Source: Longispora albida DSM 44784
GTDB taxonomy: Bacteria; Actinomycetota; Actinomycetes; Mycobacteriales; Micromonosporaceae
NCBI RefSeq assembly: GCF_000379825.1
Contig: NZ_KB903813.1
Coordinates: 571,333-635,332 of the forward strand
Reading direction: 5' to 3'
DNA: 64,000 nucleotides
A model generated the notes under the pieces. That model was not told where the DNA came from, ran no database searches, and saw only the letters and a program-made list of their open reading frames with translations. The position numbers were made by a program, and so were the translations under genes. Each line of letters starts with the position of its first letter. The first letter of the stretch is position 1. This document shows, piece after piece, positions 33,991 through 42,175 of this stretch.

Positions 33991-34941
33991 ATGACAGCTT
34001 TCCCCGCAGGTTTTTCCGTTGAACGGCCGTCCGCAGGGCAGTCGGCAGAGATCCTGACGATGCTGCACGCCAGCGACGTCGCGACGATCGGCTTCCCCGA
34101 CTTCGAGGAGTCCCAGGTCCTGGAGGTGTTCGCGGGCGAGGCGTTCGACCCCGGGGCCGACTCGTGGCTGGTGCGGGGGCCGGACGGGGCCGTGGCCTGC
34201 TGGGGGTACCTCGACGGGGAGGCCGGCGACCCGTTCTGCGAGGCTTACCAGGATCCCGGTGTCACGGCAGCCCTCCAGGGCCCGATGATGTCCCTGCTCG
34301 TCGAGCGGGCGATCGAGCGGGCTCGGGCCGCCGGGCTGGCCGAGGTGACCCTGGGCGCCGGTGCCGTCATCGGCACCGAGGACCACTACATCGCCGTCAT
34401 CGAGAGCCACGGCTTCGCCTTCCGCAACCACAGCGCCCGCATGACCCGGCCGCTGACCGGTGACGAGAAGCGCCCGGTCCCGCCGGACGGCGTCGTCATC
34501 CGGCAGATGCGCCCGGAGGAGCTCCCGCTGCACCACGAGATGATCGTGACGGCCTTCGCGGACACGTCACACCCCGAGACGCAGAGCCTCGCGGCGCTGA
34601 CCGAGGAGACCGTGCGCCCGCAGCCGGGTACCGCCTGGGACGAGTGGCTGATGGCCGAGGTCGACGGCGAGATCGCCGGCACCCTGCGGTCGAGCAACCA
34701 GTCGGCGGACAAGAACGAGGGCTGGGTGAAGCGCCTCGCCGTGCGGCCGGCCTACCGTGGCCGTGGCGTGGCCCGCGCGCTGCTGGAGACGGCCTTCGCG
34801 ATCTACGCCGAGAAGGGCCGGGTCGCCGTCGGGCTGGGCGTGGACACGGGCAACCCGACCGGGGCCTACCGGCTCTACGAGTCGGTCGGCATGACCCCGG
34901 CCTACCGCTGCAACGACTACGAGCGGACGGTAACCCTCTAG
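33991..34941 (+). CDS. Two-domain GNAT acetyltransferase
   Basis: The product is 316 residues. The C-terminal GNAT domain is intact: IAGTLRSSN, VKRLAVRPAYRGRGVARALLE with the acetyl-CoA pyrophosphate loop (RGRGVA), GLGVDTGNPTGAYRLYESVG and a final YRCNDYERTV. The N-terminal half has a degenerate GNAT-like layout (SWLVRGPDGAVACWGYLDGE) without the R/Q-x-x-G-x-G/A loop, so it is probably structural. Substrate unknown. The TAG stop directly abuts the end of the convergent GGCT gene. Confidence 0.87.
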   Translation: MTAFPAGFSVERPSAGQSAEILTMLHASDVATIGFPDFEESQVLEVFAGEAFDPGADSWLVRGPDGAVACWGYLDGEAGDPFCEAYQDPGVTAALQGPMMSLLVERAIERARAAGLAEVTLGAGAVIGTEDHYIAVIESHGFAFRNHSARMTRPLTGDEKRPVPPDGVVIRQMRPEELPLHHEMIVTAFADTSHPETQSLAALTEETVRPQPGTAWDEWLMAEVDGEIAGTLRSSNQSADKNEGWVKRLAVRPAYRGRGVARALLETAFAIYAEKGRVAVGLGVDTGNPTGAYRLYESVGMTPAYRCNDYERTVTL

Positions 34942-35376
34942 CTACAGCGCTGGCCGGGCGCGCAGGGCCGCGACGTAGTCGGTCGGCGCCCCGGCCTTCT
35001 CCGCGGCTGTGGCCAGCTCCGACAGGTACCAGGCGCTCGGCAGGCCGCCCTCGTAGCCGGTGAAGGCATACAGCCAGGCGAACTGGTCGCCTTCCAGTGT
35101 GGCGACCCGGACGTGCAGCTTGCGGTAAGTGCCGGATGCCACGCCTTCCAGGTCGTCGAGGGCCTGGGCGTCGAAGGTGTGGATGTCGTACAGCGCGACG
35201 AACACCTGGTCGCCCTCGGACTCGACGACCGTGGCCACCGAACCCTCCGGCATCACGGTGTCGCCGGCGAACGTCAGCCGCCAGCCCTCCAGCCAGCCAG
35301 TGCCCACCATCGGCGAATGGGGGCAGTAGGCCCGCATCCGTCCGGGATCGAGATTTGAGCCATAGGCGGCGTACAT
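34942..35376 (-). CDS. Gamma-glutamylcyclotransferase-fold protein
   Basis: The product is 144 residues, a GGCT/AIG2-like fold with the substrate loop YAAYGSNLDPGRM at the N-terminus and DAQALDDLEGV with a candidate catalytic glutamate. Relatives release 5-oxoproline from gamma-glutamyl compounds or act on other glutamyl amines. ATG 35376 or the GTG two codons earlier may be the start. It is divergent from lpdA, as are the homologous genes in mycobacteria. Confidence 0.88.
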   Translation of the reverse strand: MYAAYGSNLDPGRMRAYCPHSPMVGTGWLEGWRLTFAGDTVMPEGSVATVVESEGDQVFVALYDIHTFDAQALDDLEGVASGTYRKLHVRVATLEGDQFAWLYAFTGYEGGLPSAWYLSELATAAEKAGAPTDYVAALRARPAL

Positions 35377-35455
35377 CGGCACTAGCCGACGATAGCTCGA
35401 ATTACGGTAGTGGAGAATGAGCCAGGCCGGGAGTCTAGTTGTTTGGGGAGTTGGC

Positions 35456-36844
35456 TTGTCTCGCATCGTGATCATTGGTGGTGGCCCGGCCGGGTATGAG
35501 GCCGCGCTGGTGGCGGCGCAGCTCGATGCCGACGTGACGGTCGTCGAGGCTGACGGGGCCGGCGGAGCGTGCGTGCTGTCCGACTGTGTGCCGTCGAAGA
35601 CGTTCATCGCGTCCTCCGACGCGGTCACGGCGCTCGCCGCGGCTCCGGGGCTCGGCGTGAACCCCGGCCCGGCGACTGTCGACGCCGGCGCCGTGTACTC
35701 CCGGGTGAAGAACCTGGCCCGGGCCCAGTCCGAGGACATCAGGGCCAAGCTGGTCAAGGTCGGCGTGGACGTGGTGGCGGGCAGGGCCCGGCTCGGCGAG
35801 GACACCCTGGGGCACACCCACCGGGTGGTGATCGAGCCAACAGGCGGTACGCCGTACCACGTGGACGCGGACGCTGTGCTGCTCGCGACCGGTGCGACGC
35901 CGCGGGTGCTGCCCGACGCCGTGCCGGACGGCGAGCGCATCCTGACCTGGCGCCAGGTGTACGACCTGCCGGACCTCCCCGAGAAGCTGATCGTGATCGG
36001 CTCGGGTGTGACCGGTGCGGAGTTCGCGAGCGCGTACAACGCGATGGGCGTGGACACGACGCTCGTGTCGAGCCGGGAGCGGGTCATGCCGCACGAGGAC
36101 GCCGACGCGGCTGCCGCGATCGAGCGGGTGTTCCGGGCGCGGGGCATGACGATCCTGGGCCGTTCGCGGGCCGACAAGGTGACCCGGACGGCCGACGGCG
36201 TGCTGGTCGAGCTGGCCGACGGCCGGCGGGTCGAGGGCAGCCACGCGCTGATGGCCGTCGGTTCCATCCCGAACACGACCGGGCTGGGCCTGGCCGAGTA
36301 CGGCGTGAAGACCGACCGGGGTTACATCACCACCGACCGCGTGTCGCGGACCAACGTGCCGGGCATCTACGCGGCCGGTGACGTGACAGGCGTGCTGCCG
36401 CTGGCAAGCGTGGCGGCCATGCAGGGCCGGATCGCGATGTGGCACGCGCTCGGCGAGGCGGTCTCCCCGCTGCGCCTCCAGACCGTCGCCGCGAACGTCT
36501 TCACCAACCCCGAGCTGGCCACGGTCGGCGTCTCGCAGAACGACGTGGACCTCGGCCGGGTGCCTGCCCGCGCGATCATGCTGCCGCTCGACGGCAACGC
36601 CCGGGCGAAGATGCTCAACATCACCGACGGCTTCGTGAAGATCTTCTGCCGCCCGGCCAGCGGCCTGGTGATCGGCGGCGTGGTCGTCGCGCCGAAGGCC
36701 AGCGAGCTGATCCTGCCGATCAGCCTGGCGATCGAGCACCACCTGACCGTCGCCCAGCTCGCGCAGACGATCACGATCTACCCGTCGCTGTCCGGGTCCC
36801 TCGCCGAGGCCGCCCGCCAGCTCATGCAGCACGAGTTCAGCTAA
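35456..36844 (+). CDS. lpdA: LpdA-type NAD(P)H quinone reductase / dihydrolipoamide-dehydrogenase-like flavoprotein
   Basis: The product is 462 residues. The FAD site RIVIIGGGPAGYEAAL starts the protein; GGACVLSDCVPSKTFIA covers the region where true lipoamide dehydrogenases carry the CxxxxC disulfide (here CVLSDCVPS). The NAD(P) site is LIVIGSGVTGAEFASAYNAMG and the second FAD segment GIYAAGDVTG. The C-terminal HHLTVAQLAQTITIYPSLS lacks the usual histidine-glutamate dyad of lipoamide dehydrogenases. Mycobacterial LpdA reduces quinones. I chose TTG 35456, five bases after GGGGAG, which matches the family N-terminus; ATG 35417 is possible. Confidence 0.9.
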   Translation: MSRIVIIGGGPAGYEAALVAAQLDADVTVVEADGAGGACVLSDCVPSKTFIASSDAVTALAAAPGLGVNPGPATVDAGAVYSRVKNLARAQSEDIRAKLVKVGVDVVAGRARLGEDTLGHTHRVVIEPTGGTPYHVDADAVLLATGATPRVLPDAVPDGERILTWRQVYDLPDLPEKLIVIGSGVTGAEFASAYNAMGVDTTLVSSRERVMPHEDADAAAAIERVFRARGMTILGRSRADKVTRTADGVLVELADGRRVEGSHALMAVGSIPNTTGLGLAEYGVKTDRGYITTDRVSRTNVPGIYAAGDVTGVLPLASVAAMQGRIAMWHALGEAVSPLRLQTVAANVFTNPELATVGVSQNDVDLGRVPARAIMLPLDGNARAKMLNITDGFVKIFCRPASGLVIGGVVVAPKASELILPISLAIEHHLTVAQLAQTITIYPSLSGSLAEAARQLMQHEFS

Positions 36845-36870
36845 ACCCAGAAGATCCTTTCTTTGTACCT

Positions 36871-36895
36871 GCGGCGCCAGGCCCCCTGGCGCCGC
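36871..36895. terminator. Terminator-like hairpin between lpdA and the membrane protein gene
   Basis: GCGGCGCCAG at 36871-36880 pairs perfectly with CTGGCGCCGC at 36886-36895 around five bases. It stands between two convergent genes, and its last base belongs to the stop codon of the minus-strand gene. Confidence 0.75.
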
Positions 36896-38694
36896 TAGGT
36901 AAGCCCTCCCATCCCGCCCAGCTCGCCCAGAGCCGCGCGGTACCCGGGGTCGGACAGGTACGACCCGTGGCCCCGGATCCGGCTCGACAGGGTGGCCGGG
37001 TCGAGCAGCCGCCGGTCGCAGTCCAGGGAGACGGGCCCGCTGACGCCGTCGGTCTCCCGCCACAGGTTCAGCCACGGGATGCCCAGGCCGGCCAGCCGGG
37101 CCGCTGTGACGTAGGCCGGGAAGCACTTCCCGTAGATGCGCATCAGCGGGGAGCCCGTCGACAGCAGTGCCGTCCGCGCCTTCGGCCCCGTCGAGAGCAG
37201 GGCACCAACGGCGAGTACAGAGCCCTGGCTGTGTCCGCACAGGACGACGCCCTCGCCTTCGGCCAGCGTCCGGAGCCGGGCTGCCAGCTCCGGCACGGCG
37301 CGTTCGGCGTAGCAGGGCGGGGCGAGCGGGTGCGCGGCGCGCGGCCAGAACGTGCCGATGTCCCACAGCACCCCGATCGTCCGGCGCGTGAGCGTGGAGG
37401 TGTACGCCCACACCCCGAGCGCGAGCAGCGCGGCGACGGCCAGCCCGGTCAGCCACGTACCGAGCACGACGGCCCAGCGCAGCGCCCCCGGCGGCTCGGT
37501 ACCGGTGAGGGCCAGGGCCGCGAAGGTCACGGCGGCGGCGAGCACGGGTGCGTACACGGCGACGAGCAGCGGTACGACGTGGCGGATCAGGCGCGCGCCG
37601 CCGATCGCGGTGTCCACGGCCCCGGCCCGTTTCGGGTCGGCCGCCCGGCCGCCGGGGAAGTCCGCGTCGGTCGTCGCGGAGGCCGACCGGCACAGCCGCC
37701 GGTACATCACGTACCCGGCGAGGGCTGTCAGGGCCGCCGCCACCAGGAACAGCACGAACCCGAGCCCGGCCCACTGGTACCCGGCCGGGCGTTCCAGCCC
37801 GCCCAGCAGCGCCGCGACCGGGTGCCCGAGCCCGGCGCTGAACACCACCGACATCCCGAGCCCCGCCGAGCCGACCATCGCGGCGACCCGCGAGGACCGG
37901 AAGAACAGGATCAGCAGCAGGGCCAGCTGTGCCGCGAACAGCCACGAGACCGTCGCGCCGTAGCCGGGGAGCGGATCGGCGTGCTGGGAGGGGGTGGGCC
38001 TCACGAACCAGTACAAAACAAAAAGCAGGATCGCAACGGCCCGCAGGCCCTCGATGACCCAGTCCGGCAGTCTGGTCAGGACAGTGATCCCGGCCGCGAC
38101 CAGCACTCCCACCGCGACCCACCGCACGCCTGACGGCAGCAGGGCGACGATCGTGGCGAACGCGACGGCGATGTGCAGGGCTCGCAGCCGGCCGACCAGC
38201 ACGCGGCCGTCCCACAGCCCGCCGTCGCCCGGAAACGACTCGTAGGCCTTCCACGTCCGCCGCCCGAGATGCCAGAGCAGGACGATGACCGCGACCGTGA
38301 CGGCGATGCCGGCGGTGAGCCAGCCGCGCTGCCAACCGGCGAGGTCGAGCGTCATTCCGCCCACACCCACCACAAAGGACACTGTGAGTGAGAGGGAGAA
38401 GAGCCTGCTGAGCCGCTCGCCAGCGTCGCCGGGGCGCAGCCAGTGGACGAGGTTGCCCAGCATGAAAGGCAGCAGGAGCAGCCACAACGCCCGGCTCGTC
38501 CGGCCCGAGGTGAGCTGGCCCCAGGAGTAGCCCTCCAGGGTCAGGCCGGTCGGCCCGAACGGATCGTCCGGTTCGGACACTCGGTAGAAGCCGGCGTCCC
38601 CGTCGCCGGCCACGCGCCGCACATGACTCCGGCCGAGGATGTTCTCCGGGCTGCGGCCCGCGACACCGTGGACTCTCAATTCGACAGCCGCCAT
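36895..38694 (-). CDS. Polytopic membrane protein with lipase-like GHSQGS motif
   Basis: The product is 599 residues. The N-terminus MAAVELRVHGVAGRSPENIL looks like the first strands of an alpha/beta hydrolase. About ten membrane segments follow (for example LLLPFMLGNLVHWL; AVAILLFVLYWFV). The C-terminal part carries LCGHSQGSVLAVGALLSTG, a GxSxG nucleophile elbow near residue 465, and DPATLSSRIRGHGSYLSDP near the end, where HGSY may supply a histidine. The membrane block therefore seems inserted in, or added to, a hydrolase domain. Function unknown. Confidence 0.8.
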   Translation of the reverse strand: MAAVELRVHGVAGRSPENILGRSHVRRVAGDGDAGFYRVSEPDDPFGPTGLTLEGYSWGQLTSGRTSRALWLLLLPFMLGNLVHWLRPGDAGERLSRLFSLSLTVSFVVGVGGMTLDLAGWQRGWLTAGIAVTVAVIVLLWHLGRRTWKAYESFPGDGGLWDGRVLVGRLRALHIAVAFATIVALLPSGVRWVAVGVLVAAGITVLTRLPDWVIEGLRAVAILLFVLYWFVRPTPSQHADPLPGYGATVSWLFAAQLALLLILFFRSSRVAAMVGSAGLGMSVVFSAGLGHPVAALLGGLERPAGYQWAGLGFVLFLVAAALTALAGYVMYRRLCRSASATTDADFPGGRAADPKRAGAVDTAIGGARLIRHVVPLLVAVYAPVLAAAVTFAALALTGTEPPGALRWAVVLGTWLTGLAVAALLALGVWAYTSTLTRRTIGVLWDIGTFWPRAAHPLAPPCYAERAVPELAARLRTLAEGEGVVLCGHSQGSVLAVGALLSTGPKARTALLSTGSPLMRIYGKCFPAYVTAARLAGLGIPWLNLWRETDGVSGPVSLDCDRRLLDPATLSSRIRGHGSYLSDPGYRAALGELGGMGGLT

Positions 38695-38763
38695 ACTTCG
38701 AGTCTCCTAGATATCGACGTACGGAGATAGACCCCCTATGCTGTCCAAACTGGGAGGAGCTGC

Positions 38764-39390
38764 ATGCAGGAGCCGAACTGGATCATCACCTCCATCGTGG
38801 GCGCTGTGATCGGAGCGCTCCTGGTCCCGACTTGGCGCATAATGCTGTACCCGATCCGCAGATTGCGCCCGCATCCGTTGCACGGCATCTGGTATTCGTA
38901 CAGCTACAGTTTCATGGACGGTGCCCTGCAATTGCGGCACGGCACTTTCACCATCCGATCTGGACTATTGCAGCGCTGGATCGTGCACCGGGAGAACTTC
39001 GGCAGGTATCCGCCGCCAAGCCTCGGGCCTGCACCGCCGCCACTGCGTTATCGCGGCACGGTTTCCGAGGAACACGACCACTATGTGATGCTGTTTTCCG
39101 GCCGCACGCACACCGAGACCCTGCTCTATCGCTTCGTGAACCGGATACCGTCCAATGCCGGGATCATCCCCGGAGTGTGGATGGCATACGACCACGATCT
39201 CAACCCGGCGGCTGGCTGCGCGATCATCAGCAGAGGCCCGCTCGCGCCGCAGACGGTGACTACCCTCTTGCGATCCTGGGTAGTATTTGAAAAGGGCGCA
39301 TTCCACATTCGCAAGACGCCCGCCAGGCACGCCCCTAGGCAGCTAACAGACAGCTCACTTGGGGATGCCGAGAATGTTGAAGAGTATTGA
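38764..39390 (+). CDS. Membrane-anchored beta-rich protein of unknown function (atypical composition)
   Basis: The product is 208 residues. An N-terminal membrane helix (WIITSIVGAVIGALLVPTW) precedes a domain of alternating short strands (HGIWYSYSYSFMDG; YRGTVSEEHDHYVMLFSG; GIIPGVWMAYDHDLN; CAIISRGPLA), suggestive of a small beta-barrel. I do not recognise the family. The DNA is visibly less GC-rich than its neighbours and uses codons such as ATA, AGA and TTT that they avoid, so recent transfer is likely. Its last 17 bases overlap the start of the oxidase gene. Confidence 0.7.
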   Translation: MQEPNWIITSIVGAVIGALLVPTWRIMLYPIRRLRPHPLHGIWYSYSYSFMDGALQLRHGTFTIRSGLLQRWIVHRENFGRYPPPSLGPAPPPLRYRGTVSEEHDHYVMLFSGRTHTETLLYRFVNRIPSNAGIIPGVWMAYDHDLNPAAGCAIISRGPLAPQTVTTLLRSWVVFEKGAFHIRKTPARHAPRQLTDSSLGDAENVEEY

Positions 39391-40537
39391 CGCTGACGTC
39401 ATCGTCGTAGGCCTCGGGGCAATGGGCAGCCAGGCACTCTGGAGACTCGCCAAGCGTGGGATCAGGGTCATCGGTGTCGAGCAGTTCGCCGTCGGCCACG
39501 CCAGGGGCGCCAGCCACGGGGAGTCCCGGATCATCCGCACCGCGTACGCCGAAGGGGCCGCCTATGTGCCGCTGCTGCTGGAGTCCTGGCGGTTGTGGGC
39601 CGAGCTGGAACGGGTCACCGGCGAGCGCCTTCTCGACCGCACGGGTGGCCTGATGCTCGGCCCGCCGTCCTCGCCGGCCATCACCGGCCCGATCGCCTCC
39701 GCCGAGCAGCACGGCCTCAAGTACGAGCTGCTGACGGCCGATGAGCTGCGCAAACTGTACCCACAGCACGCCGTCACCGACGACATCGCCGGCTTCTACG
39801 AGTACGACGCCGGCGTCGTGTACCCGGAGGCCGCGGTGCAGGCAGCCGTCCGCGCAGCCCAGGTACGCGGCGCGCGCGTCCTCCGGGCCGAGGTGTCCCA
39901 GGTGGACGCCACGGGCGTCGTGCTCACCGACGGCACGGTCCTGCGCGCCCGGCACGTGATCGTGGCCGGCGGCGGCTGGCTCCCGAAGCTGCTGCCCGGC
40001 CTGGCCGCGCGGCTGGAGGTCGTCCGGCGGGTGGTCGGCTGGTTCCCGGCGCCGGCCGGGTTCGGCCCCGGCCAGTTCCCGATCTTCATCCGGATGGGCG
40101 ACGAGGCGGGGGAGCGCAACTGGTACGGGTTCCCGGCGATCGGCGGCGCGGTCAAGATCGGGCTGCACGTCTGGCCCGGCATCGACGAGCCGGTCGACCC
40201 GGCCGCCGGGGTCCGGCCAGCCGACGCCCGCGACGCCCAGATGCTCAGCGCCGTCGTGGCCGGCACCCTGCCCGGGCTCGCCCCGGAGCCGAGCCGCCTG
40301 CTGACCTGCATGTACTCCCTGACCCCCGACCGGCACTTCCTGGTCGGCCCGCACGAGGGCATGACGGTGCTCGGCGGCTTCTCCGGGCACGGCTTCAAGC
40401 TCGCCCCCGTGATCGGCGAGATCGCCGCCGCTCTGGCTGCCGACGGCCACTCCGACTTCGCCCTCGACCTGTTCGCCCCCGGCCGCTTCACCACCCTGCC
40501 CCTCCGGCCCCGGCGGAGCGATGAGCTTGGACGTTGA
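39374..40537 (+). CDS. solA: N-methyltryptophan/sarcosine oxidase-like flavoenzyme
   Basis: The product is 387 residues. The FAD-binding start DADVIVVGLGAMGSQALWRLA and GASHGESRIIRTAY are those of the monomeric sarcosine/N-methyl-tryptophan oxidase family. C312 (TCMYSLTPDRHF) matches the covalent flavin cysteine, and GGFSGHGFKLAPVIGE is the C-terminal family signature. It oxidises an N-methyl amino acid to the amine and formaldehyde with peroxide formation. ATG 39374 has GGGGA eight bases upstream; the frame also allows TTG 39359. It overlaps the next gene by 17 bases. Confidence 0.92.
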   Translation: MLKSIDADVIVVGLGAMGSQALWRLAKRGIRVIGVEQFAVGHARGASHGESRIIRTAYAEGAAYVPLLLESWRLWAELERVTGERLLDRTGGLMLGPPSSPAITGPIASAEQHGLKYELLTADELRKLYPQHAVTDDIAGFYEYDAGVVYPEAAVQAAVRAAQVRGARVLRAEVSQVDATGVVLTDGTVLRARHVIVAGGGWLPKLLPGLAARLEVVRRVVGWFPAPAGFGPGQFPIFIRMGDEAGERNWYGFPAIGGAVKIGLHVWPGIDEPVDPAAGVRPADARDAQMLSAVVAGTLPGLAPEPSRLLTCMYSLTPDRHFLVGPHEGMTVLGGFSGHGFKLAPVIGEIAAALAADGHSDFALDLFAPGRFTTLPLRPRRSDELGR

Positions 40538-41285
40538 CTACGACGACGGCCTCTACGCCGTCTACGACCGTGGCCAGTCCCTGCCCCCGCCCACCGAGAA
40601 CCTCCTCCTCGACGCCTTCACCCGGCTCGCACCGGCCGGCCGGCCGCTGACGGTCTGCGACCTCGGCTCCGGTACCGGGCGGCTCAGTCCCGGCCTCGCC
40701 AGCCGGTTCGGCGGGCCGGTCGTCGGCGTCGAACCCTCCGGCCGGATGCGCTCCCTCGCCTGCGCGCGCCGGCCGCACCCGGGCGTCGGGTACGTCGGCG
40801 GGACGGCCGAGCGGCTGCCGCTGCGCTCCGGCTCCTGCGACCTGGTCGTGCTGTTCCTCGTCTTCCACCACGTGATCGACAAGCCGCTCGCCCTCCAGGA
40901 GATCGCCCGGGTGCTCCGCCCCGGCGGCCGGGTCCTGATCTGCGGCAACTTCGCCGGCCGCCCCTCGCCGCGCGCCTGGGCCGCGTACTTCCCTCGCGCC
41001 CACGACCTCGAGGAACGAGCACTGCCCAGCCTGGAGGACACCGAGAAGGCCGCAGTACGGGCCGGCCTGCCCGTCTCCGCGCTGGAGTCGCTGGAGCTGA
41101 CGATCGCGCCCAGCCTCGCCGCGTACCACGACCGGCTCCGCTACCTCGCCGTCTCCGCCTTCCGCCAGCTCACCGGCCCCGAGCTCGCGGCGGGCCTCGG
41201 CCTGCTCGCGGTGGCAGCAGAGGCGGAGCGGACCCCGGCCCCGGTGGTGAGCTCAGTGGACGTCCTGGCACTCACCCGTACCTGA
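40521..41285 (+). CDS. Class I SAM-dependent methyltransferase
   Basis: The product is 254 residues. Motif I is CDLGSGTGRLSPGL (about residues 45-58), followed by GVEPSGRMRSLA, AERLPLRSGSCDLVVLFLVFHH and EIARVLRPGGRVLICG. It is a Methyltransf_11-type fold. It overlaps the oxidase gene by 17 bases, so both are probably translated together; substrate unknown. It precedes a second, different methyltransferase gene by 44 bases. Confidence 0.9.
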   Translation: MSLDVDYDDGLYAVYDRGQSLPPPTENLLLDAFTRLAPAGRPLTVCDLGSGTGRLSPGLASRFGGPVVGVEPSGRMRSLACARRPHPGVGYVGGTAERLPLRSGSCDLVVLFLVFHHVIDKPLALQEIARVLRPGGRVLICGNFAGRPSPRAWAAYFPRAHDLEERALPSLEDTEKAAVRAGLPVSALESLELTIAPSLAAYHDRLRYLAVSAFRQLTGPELAAGLGLLAVAAEAERTPAPVVSSVDVLALTRT

Positions 41286-41329
41286 TAATCCGTTGCGGCG
41301 CATCGCGGCCGGTGACAGGGTCCTCCGTC

Positions 41330-42103
41330 ATGGGGGAAACCTGGACTCTGTTCGACCGCCTCGCAGATCGCTATGACGAGGTCATTCCATTCTTCGCCGA
41401 ACTGGCCACCCGGACGCTCGACGTCGTCGGGCCGTCAGCAGGCGATCGACTACTAGACATCGGTACCGGACGCGGCGCCATCGCCGTGGCCGCAGCCGCC
41501 CGGGGCTGCGTGGTGACAGCCACGGACGCGGCCCCGCGCATGATCGAGCGGCTCTCCGCCGGGTACCCGGAACTCGACGCGCGGGTAATGGACGCGCACG
41601 GGCTGGACTTCCCGGACGCCTCGTTCGACCTGGCGACCGGCGGCTTCATGATCCACCTCGTGTCCGACCCGGTGCGGGTACTGGCCGAGCTGCGCCGCGT
41701 GATCCGCCCCGGCGGGCTCGTCGCGCTGACCGGGCCGGGCGACTGCGAGGACGACGGCCGGTGGGACGGCTTCCACGAGCTCGTCGGCGAGTACGGCCAG
41801 CGCGTGGACACCAGCCACTTCCCGGCCAAGCCCTTCGAGCTGGACCAGGTGACCGAGGCTGGCTTCACCGGCCTCACCACCACGGAGATCGAGGTGCACC
41901 TGCCGGTACCCGACCCGCAGACCTGCTGGGACTTCCACATGTCCCACGGCTTCGCGGGATTCGTGGAGTCACTGAGCCCGGCAGACGCCGCCGAGTTCCG
42001 CGAGAAGGCACTGGCCGAGTTCGCCCGGATGCACGCCAACGGCGGGATCATCGTCGACCGGGGCGCAGTGGTGCACGTGGCCCGGGTACCAGCTGGTTCC
42101 TAA
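41330..42103 (+). CDS. Class I SAM-dependent methyltransferase
   Basis: The product is 257 residues. Motif I is LLDIGTGRGAIAVAAA, then TATDAAPRMIERLSA, MDAHGLDFPDASFDLATGG and ELRRVIRPGGLVALTGPG. It is not closely similar to the preceding methyltransferase. The C-terminal part (TCWDFHMSHGFAGFVESL) is family-specific. ATG 41330 is preferred to GTG 41312, but no good ribosome site is visible for either. A strong bidirectional hairpin follows. Confidence 0.89.
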   Translation: MGETWTLFDRLADRYDEVIPFFAELATRTLDVVGPSAGDRLLDIGTGRGAIAVAAAARGCVVTATDAAPRMIERLSAGYPELDARVMDAHGLDFPDASFDLATGGFMIHLVSDPVRVLAELRRVIRPGGLVALTGPGDCEDDGRWDGFHELVGEYGQRVDTSHFPAKPFELDQVTEAGFTGLTTTEIEVHLPVPDPQTCWDFHMSHGFAGFVESLSPADAAEFREKALAEFARMHANGGIIVDRGAVVHVARVPAGS

Positions 42104-42119
42104 GCTTTTGAGAACGCGG

Positions 42120-42150
42120 AAGCCCGTGTACTGGTTGTACACGGGCTTTT
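42120..42150. terminator. Intrinsic terminator
   Basis: AAGCCCGTGTAC at 42120-42131 pairs perfectly with GTACACGGGCTT at 42137-42148 around TGGTT, and is followed by TT; the minus strand also has T-runs on its far side (CTCAAAAGC region). It sits between convergent genes and can serve both. Confidence 0.88.
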
Positions 42151-42175
42151 GCGTTGCGCAGCTCAGATTGTTCGC

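Noticed and set aside
34942-36276. 444-codon frame carrying the GGCT gene at its end
   Set aside because: Only the last 145 codons match the family; the upstream part is antisense to lpdA.
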